Origin: Lentisphaeria bacterium
GTDB lineage: Bacteria; Verrucomicrobiota; Lentisphaeria; Victivallales; Victivallaceae
Assembly: GCA_017450705.1 (NCBI GenBank)
Contig: JAFSTC010000001.1
Span: 1 to 64,000 of the forward strand
Reading direction: 5' to 3'
DNA length: 64,000 nucleotides
The notes beneath the pieces are model-generated. The model did no database searches. It had not been told where the DNA came from and worked only from the letters and a program-made list of their open reading frames with translations. Positions 11,632 through 20,499 of the stretch are shown here, in pieces (position 1 is the first letter of the stretch; the number at the start of each line of letters is the position of its first letter). Made by a program: the position numbers and the translations under genes.

Positions 11632-11660
11632 AATATAGCACGGGAACGCCTTTTTTTCCA
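11632..11660 (-). promoter_or_regulatory. Sigma70-type promoter for the LamG-like gene
   Basis: Minus strand: TGGAAA at 11660-11655, 17-nt spacer, TATATT at 11637-11632, with an extended TGC before the -10. Confidence 0.7.
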
Positions 11661-11709
11661 GCTGACGCGCCCGCGATGTCGGAAATGTCGGAAATCTTTT
11701 GCCGGGGAC

Positions 11710-11738
11710 TTGAAAAAAATAAAAATCCGCGTCATATT
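11710..11738 (+). promoter_or_regulatory. Sigma70-type promoter for first DUF4838 gene
   Basis: TTGAAA at 11710-11715, 17-nt spacer, CATATT at 11733-11738; the ATG follows 23 nt later. It is divergent from the LamG-like gene promoter, 50 nt away. Confidence 0.65.
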
Positions 11739-11760
11739 AGCTTTTGAAAAACGGGGGAAA

Positions 11761-14109
11761 ATGATGAGATTTCCGAAAAAATCGTTCGCTGTTTCTTTCG
11801 TTCTGCTGGTTTCCCTTGCCGCGGGCGCCGTCGGGATCGTCATCCCCCGGGAACCCGAGCCGTCCACCGTCACCGCGGCGGAGGAACTCAAAACCCACCT
11901 GGAGAAGAGTCTCGGCGGAAAGATCGCCGTCGTCCGCGAAGGGGCGGCGGTCCCGGGACCGCGGATCTACCTCGGGGACACCCGGTTCGCCCGGGAGGCG
12001 GGGATCGACTTTTCGAAGTACGGCATGGAGGAGTCCCTGATCCGCGCCGTCGGCGGTGACGTCGTCATCGGCGGCGGACGGCCCCGGGGCACCCTTTACG
12101 GCGTCTACTCTTTTCTGGAGCGCTTCTGCGGCGTCGTCTGGCCGGACCCTTTGACGGCGGCCGTCCCGAAGAAACGGGACCTCGCGATCCCGAAGGGGAC
12201 CGATCTGCGGATCAGGCCCTCGGTCCGTTACCGGGGCGTCTACGTCATGCGCCTCTGCAATTACAAGGGGGAAATGCGCGAAGCTCTGCTGCGCTTCAGA
12301 AGCCGCATGCGGGAAAACATCTTCTGGGAGGAGGAGCTCACCCCCACCGAAAAGGCCGCGTGGGGCATCACTCCCGTGCTTGGCCGTCCCGCGCCCCTCA
12401 ACACCCTCTACCACTACATCAAAGCGTGGCCCGAAAAGGGCATGGAGGAGGCCCTGAGTCTGGACGATCGGGGCCGCCGTCTGCGGCCCGTGAGCATCCG
12501 GGGGCCGGGGCAGGTCTGTTTTTCCAGCGCTCTCGCGCGCAAGAAGTTTGCCGAACAGATGAAGGGATACGTCGCCCGGGACCGGGCGGAATTCCCGCAG
12601 TATCCGCCTGAGTTCTACAACCTCTCCATCAACGACACCGACCGGGGCAACTGCGTCTGCCCGGCCTGCCGGGCGCTGGCGGAAAAGTACGGTTCCCCCT
12701 CGGGAGCCATGCTGGAGTTCGTCAACTCCGTCGCGGACGAAGTCGCGCAAGTCTATCCCGACGTCAGAATCCAGACGTCGGCCTATTACTTCACCTCCAA
12801 GGCCCCCCGGGGGATCCGGCCCCGGGAAAACGTCTTCGTGCGGCTCTCCCCCATCGACGTGACCTTCCGGGGGGCGTGTCACAACATGAAGAGCGCCGAC
12901 GATCCCGTCAACGCCTCCGCCCTCGCGGATCTTCTGGCCTGGAGCCGGATCGGCGCCGTCCAGCTCTGGACCTACTGGATCAACTACGGCACCGACGTCT
13001 GCAACGGCGGGATCGTCAACATCGACGCCATCTGGAAGAACGTCCGTCTTTACAAGGCCCATGGGAGCGATTACATCTTCGGCGAATGCGAAGGGCCCCA
13101 TCTCGCCTCCTTCCACGGTCTGCGGGTCTTTGCCGGCTACCAGACGATGAAGGATTGTACTCTCGACCTGGAGACGATCCTCGACAAGTATTTCGAAAAC
13201 ATCTACGGTCCGGCGGCGGGCCCCATGCGCCGACTCTACGAGCACATCCGGACCCGTCAGCAGGAGCATCCTCATCTGAGCGTCACCTCCGCGGTGCAGC
13301 TGAACTATCTCGACCGCGCCTTTTTCCGTGAGTCCGAGCGGCATCTCGCCGCCGCGGAGAAACTTGCCGGGAACGACCGGGCACTCCTCCTCCGGATCGC
13401 CGCCGAGCGTTTCGTCCTCGACCTGACCCGGTTCTCGGTCCGGGACGCATGGCCCGGGGAGCCGGGACTGCCCTCGCGGAAGGAGATTTTGCGCCGGATC
13501 GAGAAGAACTTCACCCCGGTGCTCCGGCGTTGCTTCGGGCCCCTGACGGCCCGGTACGCCCGTCCCCTCGAAAAAACCATCCGTCAGCTGAGCGACCCCG
13601 TCCCCGGGGCGAAGTATCCCCTGCCGGAAGAGCTGAAAGGGCGGCGTGTCTACGAGATCACCACGCTGGATTACCCCGACATGAACGAACTGAGGAAGTA
13701 CGGCGCCCGCCTGGAGAAGGATCCCGACTCGCCGACGGGATCGGCCGTCACGCTGAGAAAGACGGGCAAAGATCACCCCCACACGGCGGAGTTTTCATGC
13801 GGCGTCCAGAGCCGTTTCCTGAAAAAATCCCTGCTGAAGCGCAAGTTCCTCCGCACCCGGGACGAAAAGTACCACTGGCATCATCTGGGCCGGATCCGGA
13901 TCACGCCCATGACGATCTTCTGGGGCCACGGCTCCTGGGCGCTCCAGTTCCCCCTGGACCGCTTCTGGAGCCGGGGCGCGGAGAACGAATACGACCTCTA
14001 CCTCTCGATCAAATTCCAGGGCCCGGCCTCCTCGCCCGGCTCGACCCGCGGGAACGCCGTCTTCATCGACCGGCTGGTTCTGGCCGTTCCCGGACCCCTT
14101 GAAAAATGA
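11761..14109 (+). CDS. Secreted DUF4838 protein, putative glycoside hydrolase
   Basis: 782 aa with a signal peptide (MMRFPKKSFAVSFVLLVSLAAGA). Residues ~25-160 look like the small alpha/beta domain that precedes the barrel in GH20/GH67-type enzymes (TAAEELKTHLEKSLGGKIAVV, VVIGGGRPRGTLYGVYSFLE). A DUF4838-type barrel follows with FYNLSINDTDRGNCVCPACRAL, IQTSAYYFTS, QLWTYWINYGTD and YIFGECEGPHLASFHGLR. A C-terminal ~170 residues form a beta domain (KYHWHHLGRIRI, VFIDRLVLAVPG). DUF4838 proteins are abundant in Lentisphaerota and thought to act on plant or host glycans; the substrate is unproven. It is more diverged than the two paralogues at 14.2 and 20.5 kb, which share more with each other. 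Confidence 0.8.
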   Translation: MMRFPKKSFAVSFVLLVSLAAGAVGIVIPREPEPSTVTAAEELKTHLEKSLGGKIAVVREGAAVPGPRIYLGDTRFAREAGIDFSKYGMEESLIRAVGGDVVIGGGRPRGTLYGVYSFLERFCGVVWPDPLTAAVPKKRDLAIPKGTDLRIRPSVRYRGVYVMRLCNYKGEMREALLRFRSRMRENIFWEEELTPTEKAAWGITPVLGRPAPLNTLYHYIKAWPEKGMEEALSLDDRGRRLRPVSIRGPGQVCFSSALARKKFAEQMKGYVARDRAEFPQYPPEFYNLSINDTDRGNCVCPACRALAEKYGSPSGAMLEFVNSVADEVAQVYPDVRIQTSAYYFTSKAPRGIRPRENVFVRLSPIDVTFRGACHNMKSADDPVNASALADLLAWSRIGAVQLWTYWINYGTDVCNGGIVNIDAIWKNVRLYKAHGSDYIFGECEGPHLASFHGLRVFAGYQTMKDCTLDLETILDKYFENIYGPAAGPMRRLYEHIRTRQQEHPHLSVTSAVQLNYLDRAFFRESERHLAAAEKLAGNDRALLLRIAAERFVLDLTRFSVRDAWPGEPGLPSRKEILRRIEKNFTPVLRRCFGPLTARYARPLEKTIRQLSDPVPGAKYPLPEELKGRRVYEITTLDYPDMNELRKYGARLEKDPDSPTGSAVTLRKTGKDHPHTAEFSCGVQSRFLKKSLLKRKFLRTRDEKYHWHHLGRIRITPMTIFWGHGSWALQFPLDRFWSRGAENEYDLYLSIKFQGPASSPGSTRGNAVFIDRLVLAVPGPLEK

Positions 14110-14127
14110 CGAAAAACGTGCTATCTT
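14099..14127 (+). promoter_or_regulatory. Sigma70-type promoter for second DUF4838 gene
   Basis: TTGAAA at 14099-14104, overlapping the end of the preceding gene, 17-nt spacer, TATCTT at 14122-14127 with extended TGC. Confidence 0.7.
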
Positions 14128-14137
14128 AGGAAGATAG
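14121..14137. promoter_or_regulatory. Perfect palindrome over the -10, candidate operator
   Basis: CTATCTT AGG AAGATAG: two perfect 7-nt arms around 3 nt, covering the -10 hexamer and the start point of the DUF4838 gene at 14167. This placement suits a repressor site. Confidence 0.45.
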
Positions 14138-14166
14138 GTCTGATTTTTCTTGGACGAGAGGAAGCT

Positions 14167-16536
14167 ATGCGCGGGATCCTTGTTCTGTCCGTTGCCCTCA
14201 TCATGGCCGCGGCGGCGGTCGCGGGGGAGGTCCCCCGCTACCTCGTCGTGCCCCGGGCCCCGACGGCCTTCGAGGAACGCGCTGCCCAGGAGCTGATGTT
14301 TTTCTACAAGGCGATCTACGGCAGGCCTCTTCTCCGCGTCCCGGAGTCCCGGAGGAACGGCGCGCCCGCCTTTTTTCTGGGGCGGACCGAAACGGCTTCG
14401 GCCGCCGGGATCAAAACCGACAATTTCGGCCCGGAGGAGTGGCTGGTCAAAACCGTCGGAGAGGGGCTCGTCATCGCGGGCGGCTCCCCCGCCGGGATCC
14501 TGTACGGGGTCTATCAGGTCCTCGAAAATCTCGGCGTGGCGTTCCTCGCGCCCGACGAGACGGTAATCCCCCTGCCGGGAAAGGACTTCCCCGTTTTCAA
14601 CGAGAGGGGAAGTCCCGCGTTTGCCGGACGGGTCATCCGCGACGGTATCCCCGCCGTGCTCCGGCACGACGCGCTTCCCGCGGGGCAGTGGGCCGAACCC
14701 CAGGTCCTCGAGGCCTACCGCCTGTGGGAACTGCGCTCCCGGATCAACGGCGGTTCCGAAAAGGGGATCCCGCTGTATTACACGGGCCGGATCAACGACA
14801 TCCGCCACCGGCCCGAGACCGGCACCATGGGCTTGTACGTGGATCCGAAGCTTTTCGACGTCCGTCCGTCCCTTTTCGCCGCGGACGGAGAGGGCTTCCG
14901 GGGACGGCACGACGTCTGTATGTCCAATGTCGAGACCCGGCGGACGGCGCTGGAGTCCCTGCGCAGGATGATCCGGCAAGACCGGGCGGGAAAGAACCCC
15001 CGGGAGTATCCGGTCGTCTACGATGTCAGCCGGACCGACGGCAAAGCGCCGTACTGCCGCTGCGAAGACTGCCGGCGGATCGCGGCGTACCACGGGTCCG
15101 ACGGCGGCCTGCTGATGGATTTCGTCAACAGCCTCGCCCGCGGCATCCGCCGGGAATATCCCGACGTCGTCCTGCGCACGCCCCAGGAGAGCGTTTCCGG
15201 CGGCCTCGATCTCCCCGGGAAGATCCTTCCCGAAAAGAACGTCCTGCTGTCCTTTTCCGACGGGGCCCGGAGCGATATCTTCCGTCCCGTCCGGCAGGCC
15301 GCCTCGGGGCGGCTCCTCGCGTTCTTCATGGACTGGGTCCCCCTCGGGACCCCTCACGTGAAGCTGCTCCGGACCCGCTGGAACACCGGCGGGGAGGCCT
15401 TTCAGCCGCCCCGGGTGGAGAGCGTCTTCGACACGCTTCGTCCGGATTTCCGGCATTACCTCGATCACGGCATCAACGCCCTCGTCATTTCGGCCGAAAC
15501 GGACAACTGTTCGCCGCAGAATTTCATGATGCTCAATTATTTCGTCGCGAGTCGACTTCTGGTCGATCCCGACGGTGATCCCGAGGCGCTGGCCCGGCTT
15601 TTCATCCGCGGGTACTATGGGGAGAAGGCTTCTTCCGTGATCGGCCGGTACTTCCGGCTCATCCGCCGGGGGGTCGCATCGGATCCGCTGAAGCCCGAGG
15701 GCGTCAGCGTCGGGGAGTGGCATTTCGCGACGCCGGGATTCATGCTGGGCTTCTACAGGGATCTCTCCCGGGCGGCCGCGGAGGCGGAGCTGCCCCGCTT
15801 TTCCCGCAGGATCCGGTCGGAACTCATCACCCCGATCTGGAGCGTCCTCGTGCGCTGGCCCCGTTACGAAAAGGTTTTCACCGCCGCCGGGATCACCCGG
15901 GAGCGGCTGCTTTCGGAGTGCCGCGAATACGCCCGATCCCACGTCCGGCGGTTCCCCTGCGACCGCCCCGAGAAGGGCGACGCCCTGTTCGACGAAAAGT
16001 TCCGGAGCGCGGAATTCCTCCCCGTTCTGCCGAAATCTTTTCTGCGCGTGCCCGAGGGGGACCGGCGGTGCGCGGCCTTTCCGTTCTTCCGCCGGGACGC
16101 CGAAAACTTCTGCGCCGTGACGGCGGATCCGGAATCTCCCCAGGGCCGGGCGCTCAAGTCGGCCCATCCCGATCCCGCCCGCCACGGCGTCGCCCGGATC
16201 GTACCGGGGCGGGAGGGCTTGCGCACCACGGCCTTTTCCGTGACGGGCGGCGGCGGAAAAACCGAGCTCGTCCTGACGGAAGTCCCGCAGGACGAAGCGT
16301 ATCACTGGTACCGCATCCCCGGACGGCTCGTTCTGGACGAACACGCCGGGTTTTCCGGACACGGCGGTGCGATCCGCTGCACTCTGGCGCACTGGTTTCT
16401 TCCTGAGGCGGGAACGGAGGCCAACACCTGGGAGCAGATCTGGTTCTCCGCCAAATTCACAGGACCGGATTACGTCAAGGGCTCGAAAATGGACAACGCC
16501 GTCTGGGTGGACGCCGTGGTGCTCCTCCGCCGCTGA
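14167..16536 (+). CDS. Secreted DUF4838 protein, putative glycoside hydrolase (paralogue 2)
   Basis: 789 aa, signal peptide MRGILVLSVALIMAAAAVAGE. The layout matches its neighbours: small alpha/beta N-terminal domain (AQELMFFYKAIYGRPLLRV, GLVIAGGSPAGILYGVYQVLENLGVAFL), barrel with YDVSRTDGKAPYCRCEDCRRI, GTPHVKLLRTRWNTGGEAFQPPRVESVF and SPQNFMMLNYFVASRLLVDP, then a beta domain ending TWEQIWFSAKFTGPDYVKG. Many blocks, such as FQPPRVESVFD, SPQNFMMLNYFVA and RRIRSELITPIWSVLVRWP, recur almost unchanged in the protein at 20,500, so the two are recent paralogues. The ATG is preceded by GAGAGGAAGCT. Role inferred: extracellular or periplasmic glycan hydrolysis. Confidence 0.8.
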   Translation: MRGILVLSVALIMAAAAVAGEVPRYLVVPRAPTAFEERAAQELMFFYKAIYGRPLLRVPESRRNGAPAFFLGRTETASAAGIKTDNFGPEEWLVKTVGEGLVIAGGSPAGILYGVYQVLENLGVAFLAPDETVIPLPGKDFPVFNERGSPAFAGRVIRDGIPAVLRHDALPAGQWAEPQVLEAYRLWELRSRINGGSEKGIPLYYTGRINDIRHRPETGTMGLYVDPKLFDVRPSLFAADGEGFRGRHDVCMSNVETRRTALESLRRMIRQDRAGKNPREYPVVYDVSRTDGKAPYCRCEDCRRIAAYHGSDGGLLMDFVNSLARGIRREYPDVVLRTPQESVSGGLDLPGKILPEKNVLLSFSDGARSDIFRPVRQAASGRLLAFFMDWVPLGTPHVKLLRTRWNTGGEAFQPPRVESVFDTLRPDFRHYLDHGINALVISAETDNCSPQNFMMLNYFVASRLLVDPDGDPEALARLFIRGYYGEKASSVIGRYFRLIRRGVASDPLKPEGVSVGEWHFATPGFMLGFYRDLSRAAAEAELPRFSRRIRSELITPIWSVLVRWPRYEKVFTAAGITRERLLSECREYARSHVRRFPCDRPEKGDALFDEKFRSAEFLPVLPKSFLRVPEGDRRCAAFPFFRRDAENFCAVTADPESPQGRALKSAHPDPARHGVARIVPGREGLRTTAFSVTGGGGKTELVLTEVPQDEAYHWYRIPGRLVLDEHAGFSGHGGAIRCTLAHWFLPEAGTEANTWEQIWFSAKFTGPDYVKGSKMDNAVWVDAVVLLRR

Positions 16537-16576
16537 CGCCCCCCCGCCAAGAAAAAAGTGCGCACGGCCTGATGTC

Positions 16577-16630
16577 GCAACTCTCTTGGAAAGAATAAGA
16601 TATTTCTGTTCTGAAACCAGAGTTGTGCAC
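16577..16630. promoter_or_regulatory. Imperfect inverted repeat upstream of the LacI-type gene
   Basis: GCAACTCTCTTGG at 16577-16589 and CCAGAGTTGTGC at 16618-16629 are near-complementary around an AT-rich centre. It lies just before the -35 of the regulator gene, so it could be an operator with DNA looping, or a hairpin ending the preceding transcript (no T-tract is seen). Confidence 0.35.
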
Positions 16631-16635
16631 ATTTT

Positions 16636-16664
16636 TTGCAAAACGGCTCCCCGCTGTCTATATT
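16636..16664 (+). promoter_or_regulatory. Sigma70-type promoter for the LacI-type gene
   Basis: TTGCAA at 16636-16641, 17-nt spacer, TATATT at 16659-16664; the SD GGGAGGGACC follows before the ATG at 16691. Confidence 0.7.
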
Positions 16665-16690
16665 AAGGCACAGGGAAGGGAGGGACCGCT

Positions 16691-17755
16691 ATGCCGAAGA
16701 AAATGACCGCCGCCGATATCGCCCGTCTGGCGGGCGTCAGCCGTTCCACGGTGTCCCGCGCGCTGAATCCCGACACCTGCTGGCGCATCAGCCGGGAAAA
16801 ATGCGAAGAGATCCGGAATCTGTGCCGCAAGCACGGCGTCATGCCCTCCCGGGCGGCGCGGCCGGACCGCTTGAAGCCCACGCGGCGCATCGCCCTGGTG
16901 CTGGGAGCCATGGAGCGGGATCTGGGCAAGCCCGAGTCCGGCGCCATGATCCGCAGGATGTGCGACGTCCTTCAGGGGAGCGGCTGCACGCTGGAGCTGA
17001 TTCGGGCGGACCACCGGCCGGGACGGCTCGCGCCCCACATCCGGCGGATCCTCGACTCCAATACCGCCGACGTCTACATCGCGGGCGGGCTGATGCTCAA
17101 CGGCCAGTCCCTCGAACTGCTCCGCAGGATCAGTCCCCGGCTGATCCTCACCCTCAACGAGGAGATGGCCCGCTGCCCCTATCCCGATCACCGCTGGCTC
17201 TCTTACTTCATGTACGACAGCTCCTCCGCCTGCTCGGAGGCCTTCGCGGCCATTCCCCGGGAGCATCGCGCAAGGATGCTCTTTTTCGGCCGGGACGCCC
17301 GTCCGTCCAAAATCAAGATCGAGCGGATCCGCCGTCTCATTTCCCGCCACGGCGGAACGCCGGGGGAACTGCAGACGCTTCTTTTCGGCGACGGACGGGA
17401 TCTCGCCTATCCGGAAGCCTGGCGTCTGGCCGTCCGGGCCATCCGGCGGCACATCGACAGGATCGCCGGTTTCACCGCCATCTGGGGCAGCGGCTGGAGC
17501 GCCCATCTGCTCTACGACGAACTCGTTGCCGCGGGCCGGGTGCCCGGCCGGGATTTCACGCTCATCACCACCGGTTCGGCGGGGCAGTCCCTGCCGCCCC
17601 TCGAGCCGGGGATCAATTTCATCTGCCGCGACATGGATCAGGCCGCGGAAATGCTCTGCGAGTACGCCCTGCGGCTCATCGACGAACCCCACCCCGGCCG
17701 GGTGATCCAGAAAGCCGTCTTCCGACCGGCGAGATACGATCTGCTTGACCTGTGA
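16691..17755 (+). CDS. LacI-family transcriptional regulator
   Basis: 354 aa. The N-terminal helix-turn-helix is plain: MTAADIARLAGVSRSTVSRALNP (residues ~5-27), though the usual hinge (N.A.ARSL) is replaced by a degenerate MPSRAARPDRLKPTRRIALVL. The periplasmic-binding-protein-like sensor follows: AMERDLGKPESGAMIRRMCDVLQ, DVYIAGGLML, FTAIWGSGWSAHLLYDELVAAGRVPGRDFTLI, and a final INFICRDMDQAAEMLCEYALRLI. LacI proteins bind palindromes and respond to sugars; likely targets are the DUF4838, GH20-like and pseudopilin genes around it. The ligand is unknown. Confidence 0.9.
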   Translation: MPKKMTAADIARLAGVSRSTVSRALNPDTCWRISREKCEEIRNLCRKHGVMPSRAARPDRLKPTRRIALVLGAMERDLGKPESGAMIRRMCDVLQGSGCTLELIRADHRPGRLAPHIRRILDSNTADVYIAGGLMLNGQSLELLRRISPRLILTLNEEMARCPYPDHRWLSYFMYDSSSACSEAFAAIPREHRARMLFFGRDARPSKIKIERIRRLISRHGGTPGELQTLLFGDGRDLAYPEAWRLAVRAIRRHIDRIAGFTAIWGSGWSAHLLYDELVAAGRVPGRDFTLITTGSAGQSLPPLEPGINFICRDMDQAAEMLCEYALRLIDEPHPGRVIQKAVFRPARYDLLDL

Positions 17756-17811
17756 ACCCGGGAACGGCGCCGGACGCCGGCCCCGCATAAAATCAAGGAG
17801 GGACCCTGAAA

Positions 17812-18567
17812 ATGCACGAAAAGAATCATCCGACCCGCGGCCCGGAGGGTCGCTTCCCCCGCTTCACCCTGATCGAGCTGCTGGTCGTGATCGCCATCAT
17901 CGCGATCCTGGCCTCGATGCTGATGCCCGCGCTGGGGAAGGCCCGGGAGCGGGCGCTGCGCTCCGACTGCATGGCGAACATGAAATCCCAGGGCACGGGG
18001 GTCATGCACTACAGTCAGGACCACAACGATTACTTCCCGGCCTGGGACAACTACCCCTTCAAACAGCTGCTGGAGGGCAAGTACATGACGCTGGGGATCC
18101 TCGACGACAAGGCCGATCCCACCCGTACCCCGGGGACGGATCTCAAAAAGGTGGACTGGATGAAGGACTCCCTGGGCCGTTACCGCAACCGCAGTTACAT
18201 CGTCGAACAGTCCGTCGGGCAGATCTGGAACGGAACGACCTACATGACGCCGCTGAAATTCACGAGAAAATACGTCAACATGACCATCCTCATTTTCGAG
18301 GGCGACGGCTACGTTTCCACGTCGCCCGGCTGGTCCCGGGGGACCGAGATGTTCTATCTGCACTGCGCGCCGCTCTCCTACAAAAACGTGGCGCTGGAGC
18401 TGGGACATCACGCCATGATGAAAAACACCCTCGTCGGCGATCTGCACGTGGAGGCCTTCCAGATGTCCTGGAACGAGGAAGAGAACAAGGCCCGCTACCA
18501 GTGGGAAAAGACGGATTATCCCCTGGCGAAGTTCGGCACCTTCCAGAAGCTCTCATCCAGAAAGTGA
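17812..18567 (+). CDS. Prepilin-type N-terminal methylation domain protein (pseudopilin)
   Basis: 251 aa. A type IV prepilin leader is evident: [33 protein letters not shown], with the G/R-F-T-L-I-E-L core and a long hydrophobic helix (residues ~17-45). The rest ([24 protein letters not shown], then [21 protein letters not shown]) matches the pseudopilin family expanded in Lentisphaerota and Planctomycetota, with a variant of the closing H-x9-DG motif. Processed by PilD-type peptidase and placed in or across the inner membrane. It sits between the LacI regulator and the GH20-like gene, as often in these phyla, and may display or secrete glycan-active proteins. SD AAGGAGGGACC. Confidence 0.9.
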   Translation: MHEKNHPTRGPEGRFPRFTLIELLVVIAIIAILASMLMPALGKARERALRSDCMANMKSQGTGVMHYSQDHNDYFPAWDNYPFKQLLEGKYMTLGILDDKADPTRTPGTDLKKVDWMKDSLGRYRNRSYIVEQSVGQIWNGTTYMTPLKFTRKYVNMTILIFEGDGYVSTSPGWSRGTEMFYLHCAPLSYKNVALELGHHAMMKNTLVGDLHVEAFQMSWNEEENKARYQWEKTDYPLAKFGTFQKLSSRK

Positions 18568-18579
18568 CGTCGTGCGACG

Positions 18580-20457
18580 ATGAAAAAAGGAAAATTCGTC
18601 CATTCGCAAAAGGACGTGCCGGAGGCGCTTTCTCCGCTGCTCGCCTCGCTGGCGGAGGAATACGGTTCGGCGGCGGAGGGGGTCGGTCTGGTCTTCGAAC
18701 GGCTGCCCGGAAACGGTTCCCGGGTCCGGGTCGTCCGGGAAGGGCGGGGGTATCGGATCGGCTTCACGTCGCCGACGGCCGCCGCCCGGGGCATCGGCTG
18801 TGCGCTGGCCGGGATGGAAGCTGAAGAGAGTCTGCCCTTTTCCGTGCTGGGGATCATGATCGATCTGTCGCGCAACATGACGATGACGGTGCCCGCGCTC
18901 AAAAGCTGGTTCCGCCGACTGGCTCTGGCCGGATACAACATGGTCATGCTGTACTGCGAGGATACTTATGTCCTCGAGGACGAACCCGTCTTCGGATTCA
19001 TGCGGGGCGGGTATTCCGCCGGGGAGATCAGGGAGCTGGACCGCTGCGCCCGCGATCTCGGGATCGAACTCGTCGGCTGCATCCAGACCCTCGGCCACAT
19101 GGAGCAGATCCTGCGCTGGAGCCGATACCGGCCGGTGCGTGACACGGCGTCCGTGCTTCTGGCCGATCGGCCGGAGACTTTTTCCCTGATTGAAAAGATG
19201 CTGGACTTCTGGAGCGGAGCCCTCTCTTCGCGCAGGATCCACATCGGCATGGATGAGACCCATGATCTCGGACGCGGCGTCTTTCTCGACCGCAACGGAT
19301 ACGAGCGCGGTTTCGACATCTTCAACCGCCATCTTGCCCGGGTCGACGCCCTCTGCCGGGAGCGGGGGCTGACACCGATGATTTGGTCCGACATGTATTT
19401 CCGGCTCTCCAATCCGGAACAGGAGTATTACGACTGCACTTCTCCGATTCCCGACGATGTGCGCGAGGCCATTCCCCGCGACGTGCAGTTGGTTTACTGG
19501 GACTACTATCATACGGATGCGGATTTTTACGCCGCCATGATCCGTCGCCACAGGGAACTGGGATTTGAGCCGGTGATGGCCTCCGGCATCTGGACCTGGC
19601 CCACGCTGTGGTACGATCACGGAAAAACTGCCGAAACCGTTCCGCCGTGCCTCGATGCCTGCCGCCGGGAACACGTGAAGGAACTGATTTTCACCATGTG
19701 GGGCGATGACGGCGCTTTCTGCGACATCGATTCCGCGCTGGCAGGAGTTTTTTATGCCGCTGACCAGGTGTGGGGCGGAGACGGCGGGGCGCGTACGGCG
19801 GCCCGCTTCGACGCCGTCTGTGCGCCCGCGGATTACCGGGCGTACCTCACTGCCGCAAAGATCAACGCCGTCCGGATCGGAGCGGACGGAAAGAAGATGA
19901 AAATATTTTCTTCATATCTGATTTGGGACGATCCGCTGCAGGGCGTCGCGTTTTTCGGATACCGCAGACAGGATTCCCGGTTTGATACCGATCTGCTGGC
20001 CGAACTCGAAAAAATCCGCGCCTCTCTCGTCCCCCTGACGTGCGGGAAGGACGACGGGGATCTGCTCCACGCGGGCAACATCGTCGACCTGCTTATCGGA
20101 AAACTGCGGTTCCACGCGGCTCTTGCCGACGCTTATGACCGGAAAGACCGGGACGGTCTGCAGGAGATCGCGAAAAAAAACGTTCCCGAGCTTGTCGCCT
20201 CCGTCCGGGCGTTCGACGCGAGCTTCCGGAGGCAGTGGATGCGCAGCGCCCGGCCCTTCGGACTGGAGCGGATTCAGGCCCGTAACGCCGCGCTCATCGC
20301 CCGGCTGGAGGAAACGGCCGTTCGGATCGGCGAATTTCTCGACGGCGCAGTCCCCCGGATCGAGGAACTCGAATGCCGCCTGCCCGACCGGGTCCCGGCG
20401 GATAACGAGGACTTTGCACGCTATGCCCTGGTCTCATCCGGGACGGGGATCATTTGA
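18580..20457 (+). CDS. GH20-like beta-N-acetylhexosaminidase, cytoplasmic
   Basis: 625 aa, no signal peptide. Residues ~1-80 resemble the small GH20b N-terminal domain; a TIM barrel follows with MIDLSRNMTMTVPALKSWFRRLALAGYNMVMLYCED, LVGCIQTLGHMEQILRW, and RIHIGMDETHDLGRG. The last contains the Asp-Glu pair (near 226-227) that GH20 enzymes use for substrate-assisted catalysis. TMWGDDGAF and IWTWPTLW line the predicted active site. A helical domain ends the protein. It likely releases terminal GlcNAc or GalNAc from imported oligosaccharides. It follows the pseudopilin by 12 nt and belongs to the same unit. Confidence 0.85.
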   Translation: MKKGKFVHSQKDVPEALSPLLASLAEEYGSAAEGVGLVFERLPGNGSRVRVVREGRGYRIGFTSPTAAARGIGCALAGMEAEESLPFSVLGIMIDLSRNMTMTVPALKSWFRRLALAGYNMVMLYCEDTYVLEDEPVFGFMRGGYSAGEIRELDRCARDLGIELVGCIQTLGHMEQILRWSRYRPVRDTASVLLADRPETFSLIEKMLDFWSGALSSRRIHIGMDETHDLGRGVFLDRNGYERGFDIFNRHLARVDALCRERGLTPMIWSDMYFRLSNPEQEYYDCTSPIPDDVREAIPRDVQLVYWDYYHTDADFYAAMIRRHRELGFEPVMASGIWTWPTLWYDHGKTAETVPPCLDACRREHVKELIFTMWGDDGAFCDIDSALAGVFYAADQVWGGDGGARTAARFDAVCAPADYRAYLTAAKINAVRIGADGKKMKIFSSYLIWDDPLQGVAFFGYRRQDSRFDTDLLAELEKIRASLVPLTCGKDDGDLLHAGNIVDLLIGKLRFHAALADAYDRKDRDGLQEIAKKNVPELVASVRAFDASFRRQWMRSARPFGLERIQARNAALIARLEETAVRIGEFLDGAVPRIEELECRLPDRVPADNEDFARYALVSSGTGII

Positions 20458-20482
20458 CAAAAACGGCATCGGCGTATATATT
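20454..20482 (+). promoter_or_regulatory. Sigma70-type promoter for third DUF4838 gene
   Basis: TTGACA at 20454-20459, overlapping the stop of the GH20-like gene, 17-nt spacer, TATATT at 20477-20482. The strongest match to consensus in the window. Confidence 0.8.
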
Positions 20483-20499
20483 CAACGAAGGAGAATCGT

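Noticed and set aside
11565-11641. Upstream ATG for the LamG-like protein
   Set aside because: Would add 41 residues before a good signal peptide and lies on the promoter.
11737-16641. Long minus-strand frames over the DUF4838 genes
   Set aside because: Shadows of the sense frames, Arg/Pro/Gly-rich; the sense proteins have signal peptides and paralogues.
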